From Aphanocapsa lilacina HA4352-LM1 (GTDB taxonomy: Bacteria > Cyanobacteriota > Cyanobacteriia > Gloeobacterales > Gloeobacteraceae), in NCBI GenBank assembly GCA_019359725.1, contig JAHHGR010000006.1, positions 1 through 64,000 of the forward strand: 64,000 nucleotides of DNA, given 5' to 3'. Positions 43,092-51,657 of the stretch are shown here, piece after piece (position 1 is the stretch's first letter; every line of letters begins with the position of its first letter). The translations under genes and the position numbers were made by a program. The notes beneath the pieces are model-generated. The model made no database searches. It saw only the letters and a program-made list of their open reading frames with translations, and had not been told where the DNA came from.

Positions 43092-44464
43092 TGTCCGGCG
43101 CTAGGAGTGCGCGATAGAAGACGGCTTGCCGAGCGCTCGCCGGTCGCAACTAGAAAAAGCCCTGCCGGTGGGGCGAGCGTAACCCCGCGGCGCACCGGTT
43201 TTAAAAGCCGCGGCTGCACCAGATTCAAATCCCGCTGCAACAGCACTGTGGCAAGGACCAGCTTCATCTCGTAGAGGGCGAAGGCCATGCCGATGCAGCG
43301 CCGAGTGCCGCCCCCGAAGGGTAAAAACTCGTAGAGCGAAAAGGTCCGCTCCAAAAACCGTTCCGGCCGAAAGCACTCAGGGTCGGGGTAGGTTTCAGGG
43401 CGGTGATGGGCCAGGTAAATGTTTGCAGCCAGGCGGGCACCCGCCTCGTAGTCGCGGCCGACAATCCGCACCCTCTGCCGGGCAACGCGCGGCGAAGCGA
43501 TCAGCGCCACCGGATAGATGCGCAAGGTCTCCGAGCAGACCGCCCCCAGGTACGGCAATCGGGCGATCGCCTCGGAGTCGGGATCGCTATCCAGACTGTC
43601 CAGTTCCGCAAGCAAACGTTCGCGCACCGCAGGCAGATAGTGGATCCAGTAAAAGGCCCAGGCCATCGCCGTGGCGGTCGTCTCATGACCGGCCACAAGC
43701 AGCGTCATCAATTCGTCGCGCAGTTCGATATCGCTCATACTCTGGCCCGCCTCGTCGCGCGCAGCGAGCAGCAGGCTCAAAATATCGCCCGCCGCCGGAT
43801 CGAACCGCTCGCGCCGCGCGCGAATTTCGGCGTACAGCAACGCGTCGATCGCCCCCAGATGCGTCTGCAGTCGCGCCCGAGGGCTCCAGGGACCCCAATC
43901 CTCCGGCAACATCAGCAACAGTGCCATATTGAGCGGCGAACTCATCGCATCGAGCATGTCGCCGAGCGCCTGGCGCAGCCGAACTAGGCGCGCTCCGTCG
44001 TGCAACCCGAAGACCGCCTGCAGGATCACCCGCAGCGAGATGCGCTGCATGGCACTGCGCACTGAGAAAGGTTTGCCCGGCTGCCAGCGGGCCATCACCT
44101 CCTCGGTGACGCGGCGGATGAGGGTGCCGTAGGCGCGCATGCGCTCGCCGTGAAAAGGTGGGGTGAGCAAGCGGCGCTGCTGCTGGTGGCGCTCGCCATC
44201 GAGCAACAGCAGCGAGTTGACCCCGAGGGTGGGGCGCAAGGCGACATTGGACGCACCGGCATCGAAGCTGCCCGCCTCGGCGGTAAAAAGCTGTTGGATG
44301 GCCTGCGGGTCGCTGAACATCACCAGGGGCGGAAAGACGCCAACGCGCATCGTGAAGGGATCGCCATAGCGCCCGGCGGTCGTGTGCAGATAGTCCGTCG
44401 GGCCGCCGATCCACTGCATCAACTGGAAAGGCGAAGGGGAGGAAGGGCCGAGGGGTAAGGACAT
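43088..44464 (-). CDS. cytochrome P450 (CYP110-like), first tandem copy
   Basis: A 458-residue soluble P450. The I-helix oxygen site is AGHETT (258-263), the K-helix ExxR is Glu312-Arg315 (SETLRIYP), the PERF-type segment is FRPERFLE, and the haem-binding loop is FGGGTRRCIG with Cys390. The N-terminus PLGPSSPSPFQLMQWI is like CYP110 enzymes of cyanobacteria, which hydroxylate fatty acids, alkanes or terpenoids. ATG at 44464 gives the same N-terminus and length as the next copy. It is translationally coupled to tldE and lies 44 bp after the second P450. Confidence 0.93.
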   Translation of the reverse strand: MSLPLGPSSPSPFQLMQWIGGPTDYLHTTAGRYGDPFTMRVGVFPPLVMFSDPQAIQQLFTAEAGSFDAGASNVALRPTLGVNSLLLLDGERHQQQRRLLTPPFHGERMRAYGTLIRRVTEEVMARWQPGKPFSVRSAMQRISLRVILQAVFGLHDGARLVRLRQALGDMLDAMSSPLNMALLLMLPEDWGPWSPRARLQTHLGAIDALLYAEIRARRERFDPAAGDILSLLLAARDEAGQSMSDIELRDELMTLLVAGHETTATAMAWAFYWIHYLPAVRERLLAELDSLDSDPDSEAIARLPYLGAVCSETLRIYPVALIASPRVARQRVRIVGRDYEAGARLAANIYLAHHRPETYPDPECFRPERFLERTFSLYEFLPFGGGTRRCIGMAFALYEMKLVLATVLLQRDLNLVQPRLLKPVRRGVTLAPPAGLFLVATGERSASRLLSRTPSAGQ

Positions 44465-44508
44465 AGCGATATCCCGAGCTTTGGGCGTGTTTCCATCCAC
44501 ACTAGGCG

Positions 44509-45885
44509 CTAGTGGACGGGCAACGGGTCGCGGCGGCCGGAGCGCACGGCTGTGGGGATCAAGTAGAGATCCTCAGGCGGGGCGAGGGTGAGTCCGCGGC
44601 GGACCGGCAACCGAGATCGCAGATCCGCCAGGCGCAGCTCCACGCGCGCGAGCACTGTGGCAAGGACCAGCTTCATCTCGTAGAGGGCGAAGGCCATGCC
44701 GATGCAGCGCCGAGTGCCGCCCCCGAAGGGGACGAATTCGTAGGGTGAAAAGGTCCGCTCCAAAAAACGCTCCGGTCGAAAGCGCTCAGAGTCGGGGTAG
44801 GTTTCGGGGCGGCGGTGGGCCAGATAGATATTGGGAATCAAAAAACTCCCGACCGGATATTCGCGATCGAGAATCTGGACAGGTCGCCTGGGAACTCGGG
44901 CAAAAGCAATCATACCCACCGGATAGATGCGCAGCGCCTCCGAGCAGACTGCCCCCAAATAGGGCAGCCGGGCAATCGCCTCGGAGTCGGGATCATTGCC
45001 CAGGCTATCGAGTTCCGCAAGCAAACGTTCGCGCACCGCAGGCAGATAGTGGATCCAGTAAAAGGCCCAGGCCATCGCCGTGGCGGTCGTCTCATGACCG
45101 GCCACAAGCAGCGTCATCAACTCGTCGCGCAGTTCGACATCGCTCATACCCTGACCCGCCTCGTCCCGCGCGGCCAACAGCAGACTCAAAACGTCGTTGG
45201 CCTGGGGATCGGGGCGCTCCCGCCGCTCGCGTATTTCGGTGTAGAGCAGTGCATCGATGGCGTCAATCTGGGCTTTGAGCTGGCCCATCGGGCTCATTGG
45301 ACCCGCATCCTGCGGGAAGATCAGCCGCAATCCCAAAAGCAAAGGCGAAGCGGACCCATCGATCATGCTGCCTAGCAACTGGCACACCCGCAGGTAACGC
45401 GGGCCGTCGTGCAACCCGAAGACCGCCTGCAAGATCACCCGCAGCGAGATGCGCTGCATCGAGCGGCGGGCTTGAAAGGGTGTGCCCAGGTTCCAGCGGG
45501 CGGTTACCTGTTCTGTGAGACTGCGGATGAGGGTGCCGTAGGAGCGCATGCGCTCGCCGTGAAAAGGCGGGGTGAGCAGGCGGCGCTGTCGCTGGTGGCG
45601 CTCGCCGTCGAGCAACAGCAGCGAGTTGGATCCGAAGGTGATGTTGAAAGTGGACGAAGCGTTCGCCCCGCCGGAGTCAAATAATCCGGGTTCAGGGTTG
45701 AACAGTTGCTGGAGAGCCTCAGGGCTGCTGAAGAAGACGGCCGTCACCGGCGAGTGGAGCCCCAGCCGCATCGTGAACGGATCGCCATAACGCCGGGCTG
45801 TGCGCTCCAAATAATCGGTCGGATGGCCAATCCATTGCAACAGTTGAAGCGGCGGCGGCGAAGCGGGACCGGCGGGTAAAGACAT
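44509..45885 (-). CDS. cytochrome P450 (CYP110-like), second tandem copy
   Basis: A 458-residue paralogue of the neighbouring P450. AGHETT at 262-267, ExxR in SEALRIYP and haem Cys394 in FGGGTRRCIGMAFALYEMK are intact. The two copies share long identical stretches: 110 bp (45011-45120) are the same as 43602-43711, while N-terminal substrate-recognition parts differ (SPVTAVFFSS against FPPLVMFSD). This means a tandem duplication with divergence in selectivity, perhaps with gene conversion in the I-helix region. It lies 69 bp after tldD. Confidence 0.93.
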   Translation of the reverse strand: MSLPAGPASPPPLQLLQWIGHPTDYLERTARRYGDPFTMRLGLHSPVTAVFFSSPEALQQLFNPEPGLFDSGGANASSTFNITFGSNSLLLLDGERHQRQRRLLTPPFHGERMRSYGTLIRSLTEQVTARWNLGTPFQARRSMQRISLRVILQAVFGLHDGPRYLRVCQLLGSMIDGSASPLLLGLRLIFPQDAGPMSPMGQLKAQIDAIDALLYTEIRERRERPDPQANDVLSLLLAARDEAGQGMSDVELRDELMTLLVAGHETTATAMAWAFYWIHYLPAVRERLLAELDSLGNDPDSEAIARLPYLGAVCSEALRIYPVGMIAFARVPRRPVQILDREYPVGSFLIPNIYLAHRRPETYPDSERFRPERFLERTFSPYEFVPFGGGTRRCIGMAFALYEMKLVLATVLARVELRLADLRSRLPVRRGLTLAPPEDLYLIPTAVRSGRRDPLPVH

Positions 45886-45954
45886 AGGGACGCTCCAGGG
45901 ACAACAGTGGGTCCCTCCAGGCTAGTCCAGGGATTGCGAACGCGAACTTTGTTC

Positions 45955-47439
45955 TTAATCGGGGCTGCCCAGGGCGATATCGCGCACGCGCACCGGTACG
46001 CAGGCGTGGCTCATCTGGGCAATCTGCATGGGCTCCCCCTTGCCGCAGATATCGGTCCCCCACTGCTCCAGTTCCCTTTGCGGCCCGAGCGCATCGACGC
46101 GGTTCCAAAAATCAGTGGTCATCGCGCAGTAGGTGACGTCCTTGAACATATGGACGATCCTGCCCTTTTCGATCTTCCAGAACGCATCGCCGCCAAATTG
46201 AAAGTTGCGCCGCTGCTGATCGATCGAATAGCTGCCGATGCCGTCGATCAAAATTCCCGCTTCGGTGTCTGCGATCATCTCCGCGAGCGTGGCGGTAAGC
46301 GCCCCCCCGTCCGCACCGGGCTCCAACCCCAGATTTGGAATGCGCACCATCGGCACATTCGCCCAACTGTCGGCAAAGGCACAGCCGTTGCTGGCGGCTC
46401 TTCCTAGACGGCAAGCCGTCTCCCGGTCGGTCAGATAGTCGACCAGAATACCGTCCTCCACCACCCGCCAGCTCTGGGCGGGCACCCCCTCGTCGTCCCA
46501 GCCGCAGGTGGCCCGTCCCCCCTCCTGGGTGCGATCGGCGCGGAAATTGACCCCCGAAGCGGCGTAGCGCAAGGCCCCCAGTTTATCGGTGGTAGCGAAG
46601 CTGGTGCCGGCAAAGTTGGCCTCGTAGCCGTAGACCCGGTCCAGTTCGGTGGGATGGCCGACCGATTCGTGGATGGTAAGAAACAGATGACTGGGCTTGA
46701 GGAGAAGCGTGGAGCGCACCCCTTGGGGACCCCGGGGAGCGCGCACTTTCTGGATCGCCTCTGTGGCCACCCGCTCGGTCTGCGCCATCAGGTCCGCCGC
46801 ATCGATGTGCTCGTAGCCGATGTTGAGGGGCGGCCGCTCGTAGGAGCGCTCCTGGGCGTCGCCATTGGCCACCGCCGTGCAGCTGAAGCCTGGATAACTT
46901 CGGTAAATCGTCTGCTCGATGAGCGCCCCTTCGGTGGAGGCGAAAAGTTTCTCCTCGCGCCCAAAGCGCAGGAACGAGCGCACCTTGCGGATGCCTTGAT
47001 CTCCATAACGCAAGAGCTGCTCGTTAATTTCCAGCAGCAGTTGCGCCTTCTTTTCGACCGGCACACTGAAAGGATCGACCTTGATGGGTGTGATGTAGCT
47101 GCCCCGCTCCGGGACGACCGGGACCAGCCGGACGCGCGTATTTTGGGCCAGCCGACTTGCCCGGGCCGTCTCCACCGCCAGAGCCACGGTGCGCTCCACC
47201 TGCTCGGCACCCAGCCGGTGGCTCGCGGCGAATCCCCAGGCACCATCGAGGAGCACCCGCACCCCAAAACCGCTGCTGCGCCGCTCACTCAATTCGTCCA
47301 TCGAGCGATCCCGGGCGGTGAGGCGCTGGGTGTGTTCGCCGGTAAAGCGCACCTCGCCGTACTCGCAACCTGTGCGGCGCAACCGGTCAATCGCCAGCGC
47401 CGCGAGTTCTTTGCGGGTGAGCGGGGCGGCCAGAACCAT
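45955..47439 (-). CDS. tldD: TldD-like metallopeptidase, catalytic subunit
   Basis: A 494-residue protein with the TldD zinc site HExxxH at His257, Glu258 and His262 (LTIHESVGHPTE) and the distal Cys465 in DICGKGEPMQ. Other family parts are GWDDEGVPAQSWRVVEDG and FQFGGDAFWKIEKGRI. In E. coli TldD and TldE form a heterodimer that unfolds and cleaves peptides inside a chamber, degrading CcdA and removing the microcin B17 leader. ATG at 47439 has GAGGAG 5 nt upstream. It heads an operon with two P450 genes and tldE; divergent from hutH. Confidence 0.93.
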   Translation of the reverse strand: MVLAAPLTRKELAALAIDRLRRTGCEYGEVRFTGEHTQRLTARDRSMDELSERRSSGFGVRVLLDGAWGFAASHRLGAEQVERTVALAVETARASRLAQNTRVRLVPVVPERGSYITPIKVDPFSVPVEKKAQLLLEINEQLLRYGDQGIRKVRSFLRFGREEKLFASTEGALIEQTIYRSYPGFSCTAVANGDAQERSYERPPLNIGYEHIDAADLMAQTERVATEAIQKVRAPRGPQGVRSTLLLKPSHLFLTIHESVGHPTELDRVYGYEANFAGTSFATTDKLGALRYAASGVNFRADRTQEGGRATCGWDDEGVPAQSWRVVEDGILVDYLTDRETACRLGRAASNGCAFADSWANVPMVRIPNLGLEPGADGGALTATLAEMIADTEAGILIDGIGSYSIDQQRRNFQFGGDAFWKIEKGRIVHMFKDVTYCAMTTDFWNRVDALGPQRELEQWGTDICGKGEPMQIAQMSHACVPVRVRDIALGSPD

Positions 47440-47521
47440 GGGCACTCCTCGTCGGTGGCGGTGTGCCCCATTGTACCTACCGGCGAGCCGGCCATACGGG
47501 AGTGCAAAGCATCCGCCATAC

Positions 47522-47533
47522 CGTTTGCAAACG
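47522..47533. promoter_or_regulatory. 12-bp palindrome between tldD and hutH
   Basis: CGTTTGCAAACG is perfectly self-complementary, 75 bp before the hutH start and 83 bp before the tldD start. A possible operator for either divergent gene. Confidence 0.4.
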
Positions 47534-47607
47534 ATCGTTGCGGCAGCCTCCAGTGGGAGGGGCGCTTGATTAGCATGGCGAACGGGTAGTGGCCAGGCAG
47601 GCGTGTG

Positions 47608-49152
47608 ATGAAGCTTTTGAGCGATCGGTTGGCCATTGACGGTTCTTCCCTGACGGTGGACGATGTCGTCGCCGTCGCCCGCGGCGGTGTACCGGTGATC
47701 ATTTCGGCGGCCAGTCTGGAGGCTGTGCGTCGTTCGCGCGCCGTTGTCGAAACGTTGCTCGAAGGCGATCAGGCTATCTATGGGATCACCACCGGCTTCG
47801 GCTATTTCAAGAACCGGCGCATTCCCCGCTCGTCGCTCGAGCAGTTGCAGCACAATTTGCTGGTCAGCAGTGCCGCCGGAGTCGGAGAACCCTTTAGCCG
47901 CGAGGTGGTGCGCGCCATGTTGCTGCTGAGGGCCAACACCCTGGCGCGGGGGTACTCGGGGGTGTGTCCCGAGACGCTCGAACTGCTGGTGGCGATGCTC
48001 AACCGGGGGGTGCACCCGGTGGTGCCCAGCCGGGGCTCGGTAGGAGCGAGCGGCGATCTGGCGCCTTTGGCTCACCTGGCCCTGGTGCTCACCGGCGAGG
48101 GCGAGGCGGAGGTGGCGGGCGAGGTGCTTTCCGGCAGAGCGGCCCTGGCGAGGGTGGGTCTCGAGCCGATTTGGTTGGGGGCCAAGGAAGGACTGGCGCT
48201 CATCAACGGCACTCAAGCGATGAGTGCCCTGGGGGCGATTACCGTCTACCGCGCCCGGCGGCTGGCCAAGCTTGCGGATCTTGCCTGTGCGATGACCTTG
48301 GAAGCTACCCTCGGTTCGCGCACTGCCTTTTTGCCCCATTTCCACCGCCTGCGGCCCCACCCCGGTCAGCAAGCGAGCGCGCGCAATTTGCTGGTGCTCA
48401 CCGAGGACAGTGCGCTCATCGCCTCCCACGCGGGTTGCGACCGGGTACAGGATGCCTACTCGCTGCGCTGCGCGCCCCAGGTGCACGGGGCGAGCCTGGA
48501 CGCCATCGCTTACGCCGCCGGGGTGATCGCAATCGAAATCAACGCGGTCACCGACAATCCGCTCATCTTCGCGGACACCGGCCAGGTGGTGACCGGCGGC
48601 CACTTCCACGGCCAGCCCGTCGCCATGGCCACCGATGTGCTCGCGATTGCCCTGGCGGAACTGGCCGACATCTCCGAGCGACGCACCGAGCGGCTGGTCA
48701 ACGCCGATTATTCCAATGGTCTGCCGATGTTCCTCACCGAAGCGGGCGGTCTGCATTCGGGCTACATGGTCGCCCAGTACACCGCGGCCTCCCTGGTCTC
48801 CGAGAACAAAGTGCTCGCCCACCCGGCCTGCGTCGATTCGATCCCGACTTCCGCCGGCCAGGAAGATCACGTGAGCATGGGCCTCACCGCCGCCCGCAAA
48901 GCGCTCAGCGTCTGCGACAACTGCGAGCGGGTGCTTGCCATCGAACTGATGTGCGCCGCCCAGGCGCTCGACTTGCGCGGCAAGCTCACCCCCGGCCGCG
49001 GCAGCCGGGCTGCCCTCGGGATGATTCGTTCGGCGATTCCCCATCTGGAATCTGACCGCATCGTCAGCCGCGACATCGAGAAGGTGGTCGAATTGATGGC
49101 TAGCGGCACCTTGCTCGCCGCGGTCGAAGCGGCCTGCGGCCCCCTCGATTGA
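47608..49152 (+). CDS. hutH: histidine ammonia-lyase
   Basis: A 514-residue member of the aromatic ammonia-lyase family. The residues that cyclise to the MIO cofactor, Ala147-Ser148-Gly149, are in RGSVGASGDLAPLAH. YGITTGFG near residue 58 and the QDAYSLRCAPQVHG segment agree. The His-type signature (HxG region rather than Phe/Tyr switch) and length fit HutH, which makes urocanate from histidine. The rest of the hut pathway (hutU, hutI) is not adjacent, and a role as a related aromatic amino acid lyase cannot be excluded. ATG 47608 follows an overlapping GTG. Confidence 0.9.
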   Translation: MKLLSDRLAIDGSSLTVDDVVAVARGGVPVIISAASLEAVRRSRAVVETLLEGDQAIYGITTGFGYFKNRRIPRSSLEQLQHNLLVSSAAGVGEPFSREVVRAMLLLRANTLARGYSGVCPETLELLVAMLNRGVHPVVPSRGSVGASGDLAPLAHLALVLTGEGEAEVAGEVLSGRAALARVGLEPIWLGAKEGLALINGTQAMSALGAITVYRARRLAKLADLACAMTLEATLGSRTAFLPHFHRLRPHPGQQASARNLLVLTEDSALIASHAGCDRVQDAYSLRCAPQVHGASLDAIAYAAGVIAIEINAVTDNPLIFADTGQVVTGGHFHGQPVAMATDVLAIALAELADISERRTERLVNADYSNGLPMFLTEAGGLHSGYMVAQYTAASLVSENKVLAHPACVDSIPTSAGQEDHVSMGLTAARKALSVCDNCERVLAIELMCAAQALDLRGKLTPGRGSRAALGMIRSAIPHLESDRIVSRDIEKVVELMASGTLLAAVEAACGPLD

Positions 49153-49239
49153 ACCGTTGAACTGTTTCGCCGGGATCTATCTTCACCGGCCGGGCGGTCA
49201 AAACTCCAACAGGAAGCGGTTTTTTACCAATTACCTGAT

Positions 49240-50121
49240 CTAACGTTCCGTACTCTGCCAGCCGTGGCTGCGCAGATAGTCCTCCAGACTCGTCAACCAA
49301 GGAAACTCCCTGCGCAACGCTGCAACGTCGATGTCCGGGCCGACATTTTCGATCCAACGCATCAAATTGGTGACTTCGTCGCCCACCGCTTGGCGCGCCT
49401 CGTCGAACGAGATTTGTACGTATTGAACCTGCTTGCCTGTCACCCGCCCAAACAGCTCGGCCATCTGCCGGGCGGTGCTCACGTCGCTCGCCACATCTAG
49501 GGCGCGTCCAAGCCATTGCTGGGGATTGGCGAGGGCGAGGACCACAAAATTTGCGTAATTTTCTTCTGAGATCTGGAAGATTTTTGTATCCGGTGAGAAG
49601 GGATCGACCAGGCGCCCCTGCATCACCCCGTCCCGGTAAGCCTCCAGGCTGTAGTTGAAGGCCACGGGGCGCAAGATGGTGTGCGGCAGCCCGATCTGCC
49701 GGATGTGGCATTCGATCTTCCACTTGCTTTCGATGTGCGGCACACCCGTATGGCGGTGGGCGCTCGCCGCCGAACTGTAGACAAAATGCCCCACTCCCGC
49801 GGCTTGGGCCGCGTCCGCCAGTGCCACGCCTTGGGCTGTCTCCTCCGCCTGATCGGTTTCAAAAAACCGCAGCACCGCAAACACCCCGTCAACGCCGTCC
49901 AGGGCGCGCTCGACAGAGAGCCGGTCCTCCAGATTCCCCTGCACCAGCGCAGCACCTTGGGCGGCGAGTGCCCGCGCCTTTTCGGCCTGCGGCTCGCGCA
50001 CCAGGGCGCGCACTCGGAAAGCACCGTCGGCAAGCAATCGGCGGGCCACCGCTCCACCCTGGTTGCCGGTGGCGCCCGTGACGAGAATCAAAGCCGGTTG
50101 TGTCAATGGTTGTGCTACCAC
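49240..50121 (-). CDS. NmrA-family NAD(P)-binding protein
   Basis: A 293-residue atypical short-chain dehydrogenase/reductase. The dinucleotide-binding motif GATGNQGG (ILVTGATGNQGGAVARRLL) and RALVREPQAEKARALAAQGA are typical of NmrA/NQO-sensor and quinone-reductase-like members; the catalytic YxxxK of true SDRs is not seen. It could sense NADP redox state or act as a reductase. The start is GTG at 50121: AGGAG lies 6 nt upstream, and the family begins close to the glycine motif. Longer in-frame sequence upstream lacks a ribosome-binding site. Confidence 0.85.
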   Translation of the reverse strand: MVAQPLTQPALILVTGATGNQGGAVARRLLADGAFRVRALVREPQAEKARALAAQGAALVQGNLEDRLSVERALDGVDGVFAVLRFFETDQAEETAQGVALADAAQAAGVGHFVYSSAASAHRHTGVPHIESKWKIECHIRQIGLPHTILRPVAFNYSLEAYRDGVMQGRLVDPFSPDTKIFQISEENYANFVVLALANPQQWLGRALDVASDVSTARQMAELFGRVTGKQVQYVQISFDEARQAVGDEVTNLMRWIENVGPDIDVAALRREFPWLTSLEDYLRSHGWQSTER

Positions 50122-50547
50122 GTTGTTCTCCTGCTTAAAGGCTTTGCACCGCTCGCCTTTGCAGCGCTCGGAGCCCGGCCCCGGCGAGCTCAACGATCGT
50201 AGTGGTAGGCCGCTACCCCGGCCTTGTAAAAAAACGGCGAATTACGGTGAAATCCTGCCGCTTTGCCGGCAAAAAGCCGAAGGTTCCAGGCAACAGGCCA
50301 TCGGCCGGGTTTTCCATAACATTTGGGTCGATTCTGGACAATACTTCTACACTGTTTGTGCAGACTATTCTACACAGGGAGATCCGACCGCCGATATCTC
50401 GGACATCCGCCGCGTAGAGCAGGTCGTCAAAACGGTACCCTCTACCGATCGGCGGCGCTCTACCGGGCCGTGGGCGCCTCAACTTAAAAGCCAATCAGCG
50501 AGGCGCGCCATCCGAATCGTTCCCGGTGTCTGCAAGCGCAAATCCCG
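50122..50547. other. gene-free stretch upstream of the NmrA-type gene
   Basis: About 426 bp. It contains the direct repeat TTCTACAC at 50345-50352 and 50368-50375 (23-bp period), and a short stem TGCCG/CGGCA near 50258-50273. Possible ORFs here have no ribosome-binding site and no family. The repeats may be regulatory for the minus-strand gene that starts at 50121, although they are about 225 bp from it. Confidence 0.4.
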
Positions 50548-51390
50548 TCAGTCGAAGGAGATGAGTTCGTCGCCTTCGATCGCGTTGGAGGCGATGGGCC
50601 GGTTGTTGGGAAGCGGGCTGTGCTCGGGTACGGGCAGGCCGCCTTTGAAGACCGGGCGGTTGTTGATTGTCGGCAGATTCTCGGCCACCTCGACGGTGCT
50701 TGGGAAGACCGGGCGGTAGCCGTAGGGCATGTTGCCTTCAGGATGAAAGCGGCCGGTCGCCTCGACGGGGCGCCCGCCGGGCAGCGGCGTCGTGTCGAGG
50801 ATCTTCAAGTCGCTTTTGAAAACCGGGCGGGTGGAAACCGGCGGCAGGTTGGTGACCGCCTGGGTTGGATCCGCGAACACCGGCCGCGGAAAATTGTCGC
50901 GCAACTGCTCGGGGGCTTTGAACTTGCTCGCCTCGATGGGACGGCCGTTGGGCAAAAAAGTCTGGGGCAATATTTTTAATTTGCTCTTGGCGATCGGACG
51001 GTGACCAGGCAGATTGCTCTCAGCCGTCATCTCGACGTCGTCTTTGGTGACCGGGCGATTTTCACCCAGCACGTGCACAATTTTGAGCTTGCTTCTTTCG
51101 ATGGGACGTCCCTCCGGCAGCGGGGTTTCCGGCAAAATCTCGATATCAGAAGGAAAGATCGGCCGCAGACCGAGCTCTCTGGTGGTGCGGTACACCGTCA
51201 GTTCGCCCGCAGGCTGCGTCGCCTTGGACGACTCGACGCGCAGCGCCGGGGCTGTGTGGTACTGGACCGATTCTAGGTGCGCTTCACCGCTTCCTTGGAC
51301 AATCTCGCCGCCCGCCGGGAGATCACCGTTTTCGGCCTTTCCGTTCGGGAGATTCTTGCTGCTGGGTGCTTCCACCGGACTGTCGCTCAT
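50548..51390 (-). CDS. protein of tandem 19-residue RP[IV] repeats, function unknown
   Basis: A 280-residue hydrophilic protein without signal peptide or membrane helix. From Arg76 to the end it consists of eleven units, nine of exactly 19 residues, one of 17, and a final partial one. Consensus: RP[IV]-x2-S-x-[LI]-[KE]-[IV]-x4-PLP-x-[GN]. Examples are RPIFPSDIEILPETPLPEG, RPIAKSKLKILPQTFLPNG and RPVFKSDLKILDTTPLPGG. The first 75 residues are Ser/Glu-rich and probably disordered. ATG at 51390 has AGAGGGA upstream. It is divergent from glcD. I do not recognise the family; such Pro-punctuated units could form a solenoid or an extended scaffold. Confidence 0.85.
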   Translation of the reverse strand: MSDSPVEAPSSKNLPNGKAENGDLPAGGEIVQGSGEAHLESVQYHTAPALRVESSKATQPAGELTVYRTTRELGLRPIFPSDIEILPETPLPEGRPIERSKLKIVHVLGENRPVTKDDVEMTAESNLPGHRPIAKSKLKILPQTFLPNGRPIEASKFKAPEQLRDNFPRPVFADPTQAVTNLPPVSTRPVFKSDLKILDTTPLPGGRPVEATGRFHPEGNMPYGYRPVFPSTVEVAENLPTINNRPVFKGGLPVPEHSPLPNNRPIASNAIEGDELISFD

Positions 51391-51657
51391 ACTGTGTCCC
51401 TCTTTGATTACTGCGCCGTCCCGAAAGAAGCCGGGGTAAGTGTAACAATCCATCAAGAACTTCAACGAAGTTCCACTGGCATTATAGAGAGAAACTTCAC
51501 AAAAGACACGGCCAGTTCGCTTCTGTGCCCGGGGGAGCGCGTCCGGTGCCACCGGCCGTCTGGCTGCGGCCACGACGCGGCCCGCGCCTTGCCGAGCGGT
51601 TTTTTCCCCAAAGCCGGAGTCTACACTGAATCTAGAAGTCGCGCGCATCAGGCCAAA

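Noticed and set aside
47440-49044. Upstream in-frame extension of tldD on the minus strand
   Set aside because: It runs antisense through hutH; TldD homology and a GAGGAG site fix the start at 47439.
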